DNA of 64,000 nucleotides. Origin: Methylomonas sp. ZR1. Its GTDB lineage: Bacteria; Pseudomonadota; Gammaproteobacteria; Methylococcales; Methylomonadaceae. The stretch is from assembly GCF_013141865.1 (NCBI RefSeq), contig NZ_RCST01000001.1, forward strand, positions 62,001-126,000, written 5' to 3'. This document shows, piece by piece, positions 1 to 8,983 of this stretch. The first letter of the stretch is position 1; each line of letters opens with the position of its first letter. A program made the position numbers and the translations under genes. The notes beneath the pieces are model-generated. The model saw nothing but the letters and a program-made list of their open reading frames with translations. It did no database searches and had not been told where the DNA came from.

Positions 1-374
1 CCATCGTCATCATGCCTGATCATTTGCATTGTATTTGGACATTGCCGCCCGATGATGGCGATTTCTCTGTTAGATGGAATATGTTGAAAGGACGGTTTTC
101 CAGATCCATTGACCATGGAGAACGAATTTCAATAAGCCGTCAAAAACGCCGAGAACGAGGTATTTGGCAACGCCGATTGTGGGCGCATTTGATCGAAGAC
201 CAAGACGATTACAACAGTCATGTCGATTATATTCATTGGAATCCGGTGAAACACGGTCATGTCAAAAACGTCATCGACTGGTCGTATTCAAGTTTTCACC
301 GTTTTGTGAAACAGGGGGTTTATGAAGAAAATTGGGGGAAGAGCGAAATGCCGGATATCAAAGGCATCGAGTAA
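1..374 (+). CDS. REP-associated tyrosine transposase (RAYT), 5'-truncated by the window edge
   Basis: This is the C-terminal part of a Y1/HUH-type transposase of the RAYT (IS200-like) group. The reading frame is already open at base 3, so the gene begins outside the window and the Met at base 12 is internal. The HUH metal-binding motif is visible in MPDHLHCIW, and the catalytic tyrosine lies in the family signature HVDYIHWNPVKHG. RAYTs are single-copy domesticated transposases associated with REP palindromes. The stretch just downstream is full of short palindromes and a 48-bp tandem repeat, which fits that pairing. It differs clearly from the second RAYT at 47.3-47.8 kb, so the two probably serve different REP families. 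Confidence 0.85.
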   Translation, partial: IVIMPDHLHCIWTLPPDDGDFSVRWNMLKGRFSRSIDHGERISISRQKRRERGIWQRRLWAHLIEDQDDYNSHVDYIHWNPVKHGHVKNVIDWSYSSFHRFVKQGVYEENWGKSEMPDIKGIE

Positions 375-1015
375 CTCGACAGATGCGCCTCCTGGCGTCG
401 GCACATCCTATTTTCGTCAGAGTTTTGCGCACATTATCGCGTTGACGGCAGCATCCTATTTTCGCGAGGGTTTAGCGCACGTTATCGTGTTGGCCATACT
501 CGACTTTTCACCGATGGGTTGAAAGGGGCGTCTATCCGTTGATTGGGCAGGAATTGACGGAGATTTATATGACTTTGAATAGTTTAAAATGCGGCGCAAT
601 GCCCGTTGAATAGGGTGCCTTACGGTTTTCGTGTTACAAGTCCAATTGTAGGGCGTCAATAGGCGCAGCCGCATTGCGCCGTATGTCGGCCTTCAAACAT
701 GCGGCGCATTACGCTATCGCTAATGCGCCCTACGAGCTGTTCGATAATCCCGGAAAAGTCGTTATCGTGGTGGGCGATGGTGAATATGCGCTTTATGCGG
801 CTGACGGTGAATTTCTGGACTTATGTGTAATCGACTAATTGAGAGGTAGGGTACGCATCGCGTACCGACGGCGGGGATGAGAAAAATTTATTAGCCTGTT
901 CTGCTTTTGTTCTGTGGTAGAATTGCAACCGGGTTTTCCAATGTTTGTCTTTAAAAAGCAGCAACCCAATATACCGCGTCGAGATGACGCTCCAATCCTA
1001 AAAAAGGAGGCATTT
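375..1015. repeat. Intergenic repeat field downstream of the RAYT
   Basis: I see no convincing gene here. A ~48-bp unit occurs twice in tandem (404-451 and 452-about 493, both starting CATCCTATTTTCG). A palindrome at 703-729 has 9-bp arms GGCGCATTA and TAATGCGCC around the core CGCTATCGC. A small hairpin GGTACGC/GCGTACC sits at about 850-868. Between the palindrome and 838 an open frame reads into the C-terminal-like peptide KVVIVVGDGEYALYAADG and then a stop. This may be the tail of a decayed gene overwritten by REPs, but it is too short to name. Confidence 0.6.
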
Positions 1016-1477
1016 ATGCCGTCAGTTGTATATCAGTCCAAATCTGGACATTCATTCATATTCAACGCATATGACTTCTACAATACCGCTTGGTATTACG
1101 ATGTAAGCGGGGTCTATATCTTTGCAAAATATGATCGCTTATCGAATTCATGGCAATGCATTTATATCGGCGAAACAGATTCATTCGGTCGTCGTATGCC
1201 AGAGCACAGACAGGATAAGTGGCCCGAAGCGCTTAGTTGGGGCGCTCACGCTGTATTAGCGGCTGTTATCCCAAGAGAATGGGATCGGATGGTTTTGGAA
1301 AAAGAGCTTATCAACAGTTATCCAACTGTTCTAAATAAGAAGGATAATCCAATTAAATTGGGGCTGGGTGGCATTCTCAGATCCAATGAACAACATCGTG
1401 GCTTGGCTGATCTTGTCAGAGACAATCAGCAACTACAGCAAGGATATGGATTGCTTAGTACTTTATACCGTCTATAA
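1016..1477 (+). CDS. GIY-YIG-like nuclease domain protein
   Basis: A 153-residue protein with the ordered signature of a GIY-YIG nuclease. It shows GVYIFAK at residues 32-38 (first strand), IYIGET at 49-54, arginines at 59-60, a glutamate in LEKEL near 95 and an asparagine in TVLNKK near 107. These match the positions of the family's catalytic Arg, Glu and metal/phosphate-binding residues. The frame extends upstream to a GTG at 914, but the ATG at 1016 has a strong AAGGAGG six bases before it and was chosen. There is no extra DNA-binding domain, so this is a stand-alone module. Its role (selfish nuclease, repair or defence) cannot be told from the sequence. Confidence 0.7.
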   Translation: MPSVVYQSKSGHSFIFNAYDFYNTAWYYDVSGVYIFAKYDRLSNSWQCIYIGETDSFGRRMPEHRQDKWPEALSWGAHAVLAAVIPREWDRMVLEKELINSYPTVLNKKDNPIKLGLGGILRSNEQHRGLADLVRDNQQLQQGYGLLSTLYRL

Positions 1478-1553
1478 AACGCAGAGTAGCCAAGGATGGC
1501 TAGCTCGCCTAAGGCGCAATAACTAACGGACATTGATCTGCAATCTAATGTGG

Positions 1554-2972
1554 CTAAGGCCCAGGCCCCACAGCCGACAAATCCGTATTCTGCTCATTCA
1601 ACGCCCAACCGCCACCCAGCGCCTTATACATCTGTACCTGGGCGACCAGGACGTCCAGTCTGGCCTGCACCCGGCTGTTTTCGGTGGTCAGGTAGCTGCT
1701 TTGCGCGTTTAGCAGGGCTTGGTAATCGACCGCGCCGAGCCGGTAGCGGTTTTGCGAGATGTCGTAGGCTAGTTTGGCCTGGGCGGCGGCGTGTTGCAGA
1801 GCTTGCAGGCGGCGGCTGGAGTTGGCGTAGGTGGTGGCTGCGTCTTCGACTTCCTTGAAGGCGGTCAACACGGTTTTCCGGTAGTTTTCCACCAATTCGG
1901 CATTGGTTGCCAGGGCGTTGCCCAGGGCGCCCTCCAGACGGCCGCCCTGAAACAAAGGTTGGGTCAGGCCGGCCGCCAGGCTGGCCGCGACGCCGGCCGG
2001 TTGCGGGTTGGACAATACGCTGCTCAGGCTGAGTTGCAGTTTGGGATAAAACGCCGCACGGGCCACGGCGATGTCGGCATTGGCGGCGATCAATTCCATT
2101 TCCAACTGGCCGATGTCGGGCCGACGTTGCAACAGCGTGGCCGGCTGCTCGGCGGCGATGGCCGGCACGCTCAGTGCGGCGAATTGCGCCGGTTCCAGTA
2201 CCAGATGTTGCGGCGGATGGCCCAGCAAAATGGCCAGGGTGTTTTCCGCCAGGGTTTGCTGTTGCATCAGCAAGTCCAGATTGGCGCGGGCGTTGGCCTG
2301 GGCGGTGCGCTGCTGCGCTACCTCCAGTTCGTAAGCAGCGCCGGCTCGCTGCCGGGCTTCGACGATGGTCAAAATTGCACTGACCGTGTCCAAAAAGTCG
2401 CTGGCGATTTGCCGGCGCTCCTGGATAGCCAGCAAATTAAAATAGGCCTGGCCGACATCGGCCATCACCACCAATTGCAAGGCATCGCGCGCAAATACCT
2501 GGCTTAGCAGCCGGGCGCTGCCGGCATCGCGCCGCGCCCGGTTGGCGCCCCATAAATCCACTTCGTAAGCTATGTCCAGCTGGCCGCTGGTTTTTTGCGT
2601 GTCGCTGGCGTTGTTGCGGGTATCGGTAAAATCGCCGTTCAGGGTCGCTGCCGGCCATAGCCCGGCACCGGCGATGCGGGCCTGGGCGCGGGCTTGTTCG
2701 ATCCGCTGACGGGCGGCGTTCAAGTCGTTGTTATAGGCCAGCGCGTCGGCCATCAACCGGTTCAACTGCTCGCTGGCAAACGCCTGCCACCATTGCGGAT
2801 TGATGTTGGCGATGTTGGCTTGTTCGGTCTGCCGCCATTGCGTGGGGGTTTCCACGACGGGGCGCTGGTAGTCGGTCAATAGATTGCAGCCGGTCGCCAA
2901 TAGCACCGTGCCGGCCAATAGCAAACGCACAGGCTTGATCAAACGTATTCTCGAATCGCCATGGGTCTTCAT
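1554..2972 (-). CDS. Outer-membrane efflux lipoprotein, NodT/TolC family
   Basis: Outer-membrane channel of a tripartite efflux system, 472 residues from the chosen start. The signal peptide ends in the lipobox LLATGC, with the lipidated Cys at about residue 29. The body contains the two OEP repeats of long amphipathic helices; LLQRRPDIGQLEMELIAANA is the usual NodT/CusC hallmark. The frame runs upstream to 3125, but those 51 residues are encoded by dispersed-repeat DNA and precede the signal peptide, so the ATG at 2972 is preferred; its Shine-Dalgarno is weak. It is last in macA-macB-nodT, all on the minus strand, and should supply the exit duct for MacAB. Confidence 0.9.
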   Translation of the reverse strand: MKTHGDSRIRLIKPVRLLLAGTVLLATGCNLLTDYQRPVVETPTQWRQTEQANIANINPQWWQAFASEQLNRLMADALAYNNDLNAARQRIEQARAQARIAGAGLWPAATLNGDFTDTRNNASDTQKTSGQLDIAYEVDLWGANRARRDAGSARLLSQVFARDALQLVVMADVGQAYFNLLAIQERRQIASDFLDTVSAILTIVEARQRAGAAYELEVAQQRTAQANARANLDLLMQQQTLAENTLAILLGHPPQHLVLEPAQFAALSVPAIAAEQPATLLQRRPDIGQLEMELIAANADIAVARAAFYPKLQLSLSSVLSNPQPAGVAASLAAGLTQPLFQGGRLEGALGNALATNAELVENYRKTVLTAFKEVEDAATTYANSSRRLQALQHAAAQAKLAYDISQNRYRLGAVDYQALLNAQSSYLTTENSRVQARLDVLVAQVQMYKALGGGWALNEQNTDLSAVGPGP

Positions 2973-3121
2973 TCCCACGAAACCGGGAAGCCATGGTGAT
3001 GTAAGCTGTTGATTGGATTCCCTCATCCCAGCCTTCTCCTTTATGCCCCACGGGTGCTGAAGGGAGAAGGAGTCTTTTTGAGCTGTTAGAAAGTCCCTGA
3101 AGTCAAGGTTAACCATTTTAT
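2973..3121. repeat. Dispersed palindromic repeats between macB and nodT
   Basis: About 150 bp of repeat sequence separate macB from the outer-membrane gene. The segment 3020-3078 (CCTCATCCC...CCTTCTCC...GGGAGAAGGAG then a T-run) belongs to the same family as the inverted repeat at 59.34-59.45 kb. A second palindromic fragment (CCATGGCTTCCCGG-type, about 2955-3000) resembles the common TTCCCGCGAAAGCGGGAA class of dispersed repeats. The open frame through it is probably fortuitous. Confidence 0.6.
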
Positions 3122-5059
3122 TCATTCCGCCGCCAAAGCCACGACCGGGTCCAGATGAGCGGCCTTGCGGGCCGGTAGATAGCCGAACAACAAGCCGGTG
3201 CCGAAGGCGCAGGAGAAGGCCAGGATCGCGGGCAGTGGAGAAAACAATACCGCCATCTCAAAGTACTTCAGGACATAGCCGGCCGCAAAACCCAGCAACA
3301 CGCCCATCAGCCCGCCCAGGGTGCAGACCACCGCCGCTTCGGTATTGAATTGCAGCAGGATGTCGCGGCGGCGGGCGCCGGTGGCGATGCGGATGCCTAT
3401 TTCGCGGGTGCGCTCGGTAACGCTGACCAACATGATATTCATCACGCCGATGCCGCCGACCAGCAAGGAAATCGCCGCGACGATGCCCAGCATCAAAGTA
3501 AAGGTATTCTGGGTTTCGGTGGCCGATTCGATGATGGAGGCCATGTTGCGGATGCGAAAATCTTCGGTCTGGTGGCGGGCGATCAACAAGTCGCTGATGG
3601 CTTGTTGGGTGGCGTCGATCTGGTTCAAGTCTCGGACTTTGACGGTGATGCCGCCCAGATATTTTTGGCCAAACAGCCGAATCAAACCGGTGCTGATCGG
3701 CACAAATACGCCGTCGTCGCGGTCGCTGCCCATCGCATCGGCACCTTTGGGTGACATCACGCCGATCACTTCAAACGGAATATTGCCTATCATCACAAAG
3801 CGGCCGATAGGGTCTTCGCCTTCCACAAAAAGCAGTTTGCGCACCGTTTCGCCCAGCACCATCACCGGCGCATAGCGGCGCTGGTCGCGTTCGTCGAAGA
3901 AGTCGCCGCTACCGACCGGCCAGTCGCGCACCATCGGCATGCTCGGCGCGACGCCTTGCACGCTGGTGGCGTAATCGACGGCGCCGTAACGCACCGTCAA
4001 GCGACTGCTGCGCTCGGGCGACGCCCATTCGACATTATCCAGCTCGGCAATCGCCTCGGCGTCGGCCAAAGTGAGTGTCGCCACGTCGCCGCCGCCGCGA
4101 AAGCCGGTCAGGCCGGGGCGAATCGACAAGGTGTTGGTGCCCATCGCCCGCATCTGATCCAGCACTTTTTCCTGGCTGCCCTGGCCGACCGCCAGCATCG
4201 TCACCACGGCGGCGACGCCGATCACAATGCCCAGCAAGGTTAAGGCCGTGCGGAACAGATTGGCCCGCAAGGAGCGCAGCGCGGTTTTGGCGGCTTCGCC
4301 CAGTTCGGCCAGCAAACCAGCCGCGCCGATGCCGCGGTGCTGGGGCGGGGCCAATCGCTGTCCGCTTTGATTGGCGGTGCCGTCGCTGACGATTTTGCCG
4401 TCGGCGATATGAATGATGCGCTGGGCGTGGGCGGCGACTTTGTCGTCGTGGGTGATCAATAAAATGGTGCGGCCTTCCTGATGCAAGGCTTTCAATAAGG
4501 CCATCACTTCCGTACCGCTTTGGCTGTCCAGCGCGCCGGTAGGTTCGTCGGCCAGGATGACCGGTGGATCGTTCATCAAGGCGCGGGCGATAGCAACCCG
4601 TTGCTGTTGGCCACCGGACAGTTGCATGGGTTTGTGACCGCTGCGTTCTGCCAAACCGAGTTTGCCGAGCAATTGCAAGGCGCGTTGCTGGCGTTCGGCT
4701 TTAGGTAGACCGGCGTACAAGGCCGGAATTTCCACATTCTCGGCGGCGGTTGCTGTGTTCAACAGGTTGTAGCGTTGGAAGACAAAGCCAAAGCTTTCCC
4801 GGCGCAGCTCTGCCAGTTGGTCAGGGTCTAAATCCGCGACATTTTGTCCCAGAACTTGGTAGCTGCCGACATCGGCTTTATCCAGGCAGCCGATCAGGTT
4901 CATCAACGTCGATTTTCCCGAACCTGACTGGCCGATGATGGCCACAAATTCGCCGGGCCAGATGCTTAGCGAGACATCGTCCAGCGCGCGGACGATGGCA
5001 TCGCCGTTGGGGTAAAAGCGTTGAATATGTTCAAGTTGCAGTAGGGGCAGGGCGCTCAT
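3122..5059 (-). CDS. macB: MacB-type ABC transporter, fused ATPase and permease
   Basis: Inner-membrane ABC exporter of 645 residues, the usual MacB length. The N-terminal nucleotide-binding domain has Walker [10 protein letters not shown] (43-51), signature LSGGQQQR (147-154) and Walker [13 protein letters not shown] (about 168-179). A first membrane helix follows near 272-295, then a periplasmic MacB core domain, then three C-terminal helices (about 525-640) including the FtsX-like stretch [16 protein letters not shown]. MacB drives mechanotransmission, pushing substrates from periplasm to outside through MacA and an outer-membrane duct. The start overlaps the macA stop by four bases, so translation is coupled. 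Substrate (macrolide, siderophore, lipopeptide or other) is not evident. Confidence 0.93.
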   Translation of the reverse strand: MSALPLLQLEHIQRFYPNGDAIVRALDDVSLSIWPGEFVAIIGQSGSGKSTLMNLIGCLDKADVGSYQVLGQNVADLDPDQLAELRRESFGFVFQRYNLLNTATAAENVEIPALYAGLPKAERQQRALQLLGKLGLAERSGHKPMQLSGGQQQRVAIARALMNDPPVILADEPTGALDSQSGTEVMALLKALHQEGRTILLITHDDKVAAHAQRIIHIADGKIVSDGTANQSGQRLAPPQHRGIGAAGLLAELGEAAKTALRSLRANLFRTALTLLGIVIGVAAVVTMLAVGQGSQEKVLDQMRAMGTNTLSIRPGLTGFRGGGDVATLTLADAEAIAELDNVEWASPERSSRLTVRYGAVDYATSVQGVAPSMPMVRDWPVGSGDFFDERDQRRYAPVMVLGETVRKLLFVEGEDPIGRFVMIGNIPFEVIGVMSPKGADAMGSDRDDGVFVPISTGLIRLFGQKYLGGITVKVRDLNQIDATQQAISDLLIARHQTEDFRIRNMASIIESATETQNTFTLMLGIVAAISLLVGGIGVMNIMLVSVTERTREIGIRIATGARRRDILLQFNTEAAVVCTLGGLMGVLLGFAAGYVLKYFEMAVLFSPLPAILAFSCAFGTGLLFGYLPARKAAHLDPVVALAAE

Positions 5060-6264
5060 AATCTGGGCACTCCGGCGCCGGGATAACCCTGATCTCTTTT
5101 GCGATTCTTAGCCTTGTCGTCCATGCCGGCGTTGATTTGTAATTTTTCGCCGACCGCCAGGCCATCCAGCACTTGGGCAAAGCGCCGGGTTCTTAAACCA
5201 ATTTGCACGACTTTGTCTTGCGGGCCTTGTTCGGTAAGGACTTTGACTTGGTAAGCATGGCCGCTGGCTTTATCTTCCTTGCGTTGGCGTGGGCCCAGTG
5301 CGTTCACAGGAATCAGCGGCACTTGCTCGGCCTTGCCCAACACGAAAAACATCTGGGTGCTCATGCCGGTCATCAGTTGCCGGTCGCGGTTATCGACATC
5401 CACCAGCACGTTGTAAAGCACCACGTTATTGATCACTTCCGGCGTCGGCAAAATCTGCCGCACCGTGCCTTGCCAGCGGCGTTCGCCGGAACCCAGCGTG
5501 GTGAAATACACTGGCATGTCGGAGCGCAGGCGCATCACGTCGGCCTCGGCCACTTGAGCGCGCACTGTCATCGTATCCAGTTTGGCCAGTTGCAAAATGG
5601 TCGGCGTGGTTTGGTTGGCGTTCAGAGTTTGGCCTTCGCGGGCTTTCTGATCGACCATGGTGCCGGCCATCGAGGCAAAGATTTTGGTAAAGCCCAGGTT
5701 GGTTTTGTCGCCGTTCAAGGTCGATTGCACTTGTTCGATTTGGGCTTGCAGTGCATCGGCGGTGGCTTTGGCGTTTTTCAAGGTGAATTCGCTGTTCTGA
5801 AAGTCCTGGACGCTGACGCCCTGGCTTTTCAGCAGCTCGCGGTTGCGGTCGTATTGCTGCTGGGCAAACACCACTTGCGCCTGCTGGCCGGCCAACTGCG
5901 CCTGCAAGTTTTTGATATTGGCCTCGTCGGCGGCGACCCGAGCGGCGTAAATGCGTGGGTCTATCTGCGCCAGCAATTGGCCGGCTTCGACGTTATCACC
6001 GATCTTGACGTAAATCTTTTGCAGCTGGCCGGTGACTTGGGCGCCGACATCCACGTATTCCTTGGGCTCTAGCTTGCCTTGGGCGGTGACGTTTTCTTCC
6101 AGATCGCCCAGCGTTACTTCCACGCTATCGGCTTTGTCCTGGTTTGCGTGTTTGGGTTGCTTGGCAAAATACCAGCCGCCAAATGCGGCTGCGATAACCA
6201 GTAAAAACAGGACAAGCCAGCGCAGACGCCGGCGGTTTGGGGAGGAATCGAGCGATTGCGGCAT
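5056..6264 (-). CDS. macA: MacA-type periplasmic membrane-fusion protein
   Basis: Periplasmic adaptor of the MacAB-NodT pump, 402 residues. An N-terminal inner-membrane anchor (about 15-34, LRWLVLFLLVIAAAFGGWYF) is followed by the first lipoyl half (VDVGAQVTGQLQKIYVKIGD), a long alpha-hairpin (about 100-190), the second lipoyl half (TKIFASMAGTMVDQKAREGQ) and beta-barrel and membrane-proximal domains. It is the first gene of the operon and starts with a clear ATG. No cognate regulator gene adjoins it. A 14-of-16 match to the operator of the TetR regulator at 40.7 kb lies about 430 bp upstream, which may be chance. Confidence 0.92.
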   Translation of the reverse strand: MPQSLDSSPNRRRLRWLVLFLLVIAAAFGGWYFAKQPKHANQDKADSVEVTLGDLEENVTAQGKLEPKEYVDVGAQVTGQLQKIYVKIGDNVEAGQLLAQIDPRIYAARVAADEANIKNLQAQLAGQQAQVVFAQQQYDRNRELLKSQGVSVQDFQNSEFTLKNAKATADALQAQIEQVQSTLNGDKTNLGFTKIFASMAGTMVDQKAREGQTLNANQTTPTILQLAKLDTMTVRAQVAEADVMRLRSDMPVYFTTLGSGERRWQGTVRQILPTPEVINNVVLYNVLVDVDNRDRQLMTGMSTQMFFVLGKAEQVPLIPVNALGPRQRKEDKASGHAYQVKVLTEQGPQDKVVQIGLRTRRFAQVLDGLAVGEKLQINAGMDDKAKNRKRDQGYPGAGVPRL

Positions 6265-6789
6265 GGCAATAATGTATGTCTACTTGAGGATGACGGATAG
6301 TTTCCCGACCGGCAGTAGTGGCGATGGCTTCGACAGCGGATAGCAGGATATGGCTTGGCGGGATGCCGGAACGCTAGCTCAAGCCGCCCGCCAAGTCTGC
6401 AGGGAGTTTATGCTTTGGTATCGGGCTTGGCAATACTGGGAAGGTAAAGCTTGGTAAAGATGAGGTATCGGATTTTGGTTGGCGTCAATTAAGTAGGGAA
6501 GAAGACGCAGTCGACCCAAGGCGGAAGTTCGTGTATTTATCTTGAATGTCGGTTTAAAATTTAAACCAGCCATTCAAATAATAAAAATTGTAGGGTGGAT
6601 AAGCGAAGCGCCATCCACCATGGGAACGCAAATAGGTGGATGGCGCTTCGCTTACCCACCCTACGGCCCTGCCTTTGCCGCCGGTCGCGGTCATACAATC
6701 GATTGATTGTGGCCGGCATCTCGCAGCGCGCTGTCATTGAATAGGCAATTTGAGTTGGAGGAATACTCTCAAGTTGATCCTAAATGTAA
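6265..6789. other. Intergenic region upstream of macA, with one large palindrome
   Basis: No supported gene; the short minus-strand frame at 6379-6573 has no recognisable features. The region must carry the macA promoter. Its most obvious contents are the near-perfect palindrome at 6590-6664 and, at 6693-6708, a partly palindromic site centred on CAATCGATTG. Confidence 0.5.
6590..6664. repeat. REP-type palindrome with 30-bp arms
   Basis: The left arm 6590-6619 (GTAGGGTGGATAAGCGAAGC...) pairs with the right arm 6635-6664 at 29 of 30 positions (one A.C mismatch), around a 15-base loop. It could form a cruciform or, if transcribed, a very stable hairpin. Arms of the GTAGGGTGG-TAAGCGAAGCGCC type are a familiar dispersed repeat in beta- and gammaproteobacteria. 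The single mismatch suggests a recent copy. Confidence 0.85.
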
Positions 6790-8022
6790 TTACCGCGGCC
6801 AACGAGCAGTAACGTCATACTCGAAAAGCGCCTTGTTGCAGTTCCGCTTCCGTATGATCATCGAAGCAGTGTTTTCGTACCCAAGCATCAGCAGGGAGGC
6901 AGTCAGAATCGCTGGGGTATCAACCATGTTTCCGAAGAAGCTGGAATTGCCGACAATGTAATGAAGCTCTGCACCCGGCTCCAGTACGTTTGGTAGCGAC
7001 GATAAATGCAGGTGCATGTCATAGAAGTACTTGAGCACATAGGTCGCCATGAGCTGAGCATTCTTGCCGTCGCTCTTTGCGATGCGTCCAACCGCATCAG
7101 TTAGAACCTCCGGGAGCACTTTGCCATTTGGTCCCCATTCATTTAGGCGACTTGTAGCGATCCCCCAAGTGCCGCCTATCGCCTTCCAATCCATCTCACC
7201 CGCTTCTCGGGCTTCTTCAAGAAACTTCATCCAATACATGTATGGGCGAAGTTCTCTAATATAGCTGATGCGATTCGGATAAGGGGGGGAGGTGACGACA
7301 AGGTTGAAGCGCCGCCCCATTTCTGGAATAGCGCGGGCATCCACCGCAACAACCGCCCCCTGGCCGCGTAGCTGGGTACCGCTAGAGGCAAGCACGGCAT
7401 CGAGAATGACTAGATACAGGTCTGTCACATGCTCGACTTCGTGGTCTATCGTCTCCGACGAGAATGACATGGACACGTGATTGAAGGCGGCTGCAGAAGT
7501 CTCTATCACCAACCGACAGAAGGCCACCCACGCCAGCCCGGTCGCTCGATCTTTCTCCGGCTCACCGAACACTTCGACAAGTCCTGTCCGAAGTGCCGCT
7601 AGAGCTTGGAGTGTATCGGCTGACCACCAGCGCTCGATGTTGAACAGGCGGGGGGTCCAATTGTCCTTCTTCATCAAGGCGGGAACCCGAGCGATAGCCT
7701 GTTGGGCACCGTCTTGCACTAAGGCCAAGTGATCAGACGAGTATGACCGGCACTTTACATTGCCAAGCCAGATCAAGAACGGATTGATGTCGAATGAAAG
7801 CGCAGAGTTGCCATGCTCCGCCGCCGTAAGTGTCGTGGTCGCAGTCCCGGAGAACGGATCAAGAATCGCAATATTGGGGGGGAATCTGGCGATTATCTCC
7901 TTCACCAGCTTTACAGAGTAGGCCGGAGTAAGCCGGAGCCAGCCGTGGCGACCGAGCGACTTGTTATGCTTAAACGTGAGGTCCGAGCGTTGCTTAACGG
8001 AATGGCGCGTGACTTCAAGCAT
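6790..8022 (-). CDS. DNA methyltransferase (N4-cytosine / N6-adenine type)
   Basis: A 410-residue SAM-dependent amino-methyltransferase. The SAM-binding motif I is DPFSGTATT (55-63), followed by a motif II-like acidic end in SFDINPF (about 76-82). The catalytic motif IV is SPPY (245-248) in VVTSPPYPNRISYI. SPPY is typical of N4-cytosine enzymes but also occurs in N6-adenine ones, so the modified base is not decided. The motif order I then IV places it outside the common beta class. Its ATG overlaps the upstream nuclease gene by eight bases, so the two are translationally coupled. It most likely protects DNA against that nuclease. Confidence 0.85.
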   Translation of the reverse strand: MLEVTRHSVKQRSDLTFKHNKSLGRHGWLRLTPAYSVKLVKEIIARFPPNIAILDPFSGTATTTLTAAEHGNSALSFDINPFLIWLGNVKCRSYSSDHLALVQDGAQQAIARVPALMKKDNWTPRLFNIERWWSADTLQALAALRTGLVEVFGEPEKDRATGLAWVAFCRLVIETSAAAFNHVSMSFSSETIDHEVEHVTDLYLVILDAVLASSGTQLRGQGAVVAVDARAIPEMGRRFNLVVTSPPYPNRISYIRELRPYMYWMKFLEEAREAGEMDWKAIGGTWGIATSRLNEWGPNGKVLPEVLTDAVGRIAKSDGKNAQLMATYVLKYFYDMHLHLSSLPNVLEPGAELHYIVGNSSFFGNMVDTPAILTASLLMLGYENTASMIIRKRNCNKALFEYDVTARWPR

Positions 8023-8806
8023 TCAACAAGGCTTCCAGCGCTTCTTGGACTTCCTTCTGGATTGCGGGGGAGTTGCGCTTGAAAAAGTCGGCAAGATCAA
8101 AGCCCAAGACCTCCTTGCAGAAGGCGAACAGGGATGCGGTCGATGCGTCGTCTGCACGACCGACCAAAACTCCACCTCGGCTGTTTTGATAGCGAAGGAC
8201 CAAATCACCGTCAATCTGACCGGAGAAGATGGCAAACACGGGCATGTAGCCTTGTGCCCAAGCTACGGCGATGTTGTCGATATCGCCGTTCTGCCGTTTA
8301 CTATCCTTGCTCTTGTACCCCTGACGAACCTCGAACACCGCGCCGTGGTCGGGGATCTTCGCACCAAGAATTCGGCAGTATTCGGCAACCCACTCGTTCA
8401 CCCGTGCCTTCACCGCAGCGTTCGTAATGTCATCGAATTGGAGGCGACCATCAAGCGAGAGTGTTTTGTCTTTCCCTGCGCTCGTCTTAGTCTTGTAGGA
8501 CCATGTGGCGCTGTTCCTGTCCGTGTAGCCCGTGGCATCGATGATGATTTCACGAAAAAGGTTCTCGCACCCCTTGCCGATTTGCCGGTACACCGAGGTC
8601 ATACCGCCTGCGGCTTTGTGGGCTGCATACATCAGTTCAGAATTCAGGCCGCACCACGCATAGAACGGGTCGGCCCCGTACAAGTCAAGAAACTGCGGAA
8701 GGGATACGCCTTCTTCTTTATTTCCCTGTCCAAACTTTGGTTTGTACCGCTTGCATACCTTCAGCGGGTCTAAAAACTTCTTCAACAACTCTTTCTCTGT
8801 CGCCAC
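8015..8806 (-). CDS. Candidate type II restriction endonuclease
   Basis: A 263-residue protein directly upstream of and overlapping a DNA methyltransferase gene, the standard arrangement of a type II restriction-modification pair. I do not recognise the subfamily with certainty. The most conserved-looking segment is AVFEVRQGYKSKDSKRQNGD (about 156-175), a beta-strand with clustered Glu, Arg, Lys and Asp that could be the metal and DNA-binding core of a PD-(D/E)XK-like fold; an ApaLI-like affiliation is possible but unverified. The start is GTG, supported by AGGA seven bases upstream. Function is therefore inferred mainly from context. Confidence 0.6.
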   Translation of the reverse strand: MATEKELLKKFLDPLKVCKRYKPKFGQGNKEEGVSLPQFLDLYGADPFYAWCGLNSELMYAAHKAAGGMTSVYRQIGKGCENLFREIIIDATGYTDRNSATWSYKTKTSAGKDKTLSLDGRLQFDDITNAAVKARVNEWVAEYCRILGAKIPDHGAVFEVRQGYKSKDSKRQNGDIDNIAVAWAQGYMPVFAIFSGQIDGDLVLRYQNSRGGVLVGRADDASTASLFAFCKEVLGFDLADFFKRNSPAIQKEVQEALEALLNA

Positions 8807-8831
8807 CGGCGATTCCTCTTCATTCTTGGTC

Positions 8832-8853
8832 TAAAAGCCGCCTCAAAGGCGGC
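8832..8853 (-). terminator. Rho-independent terminator after the PLD-domain gene
   Basis: On the minus strand GCCGCC and GGCGGC (8837-8842 with 8848-8853) form a 6-bp GC stem with a five-base loop, followed by TTTT (8836-8833). It lies between the PLD gene and the restriction gene and would end transcription from the former before the latter starts. Confidence 0.6.
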
Positions 8854-8983
8854 GTTTCCATTATCCCACAATCAGAAAGGCCGAATCCCTGGAATTGACC
8901 GCCCGTCTGTATTCAGGATAAAGAGGCCCATTGAATGCCACTTAATCCAAACAATTGGTTCGCTAAAGACTTGCCTAACTCAA

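Noticed and set aside
1791..2507. 238-residue plus-strand frame inside the NodT gene
   Set aside because: It is the antisense shadow of the outer-membrane efflux gene; Gln/Gly-rich composition reflects the other strand.
6379..6573. 64-residue minus-strand frame upstream of macA
   Set aside because: No domain, no signal peptide and no convincing ribosome-binding site; lies in the promoter region.
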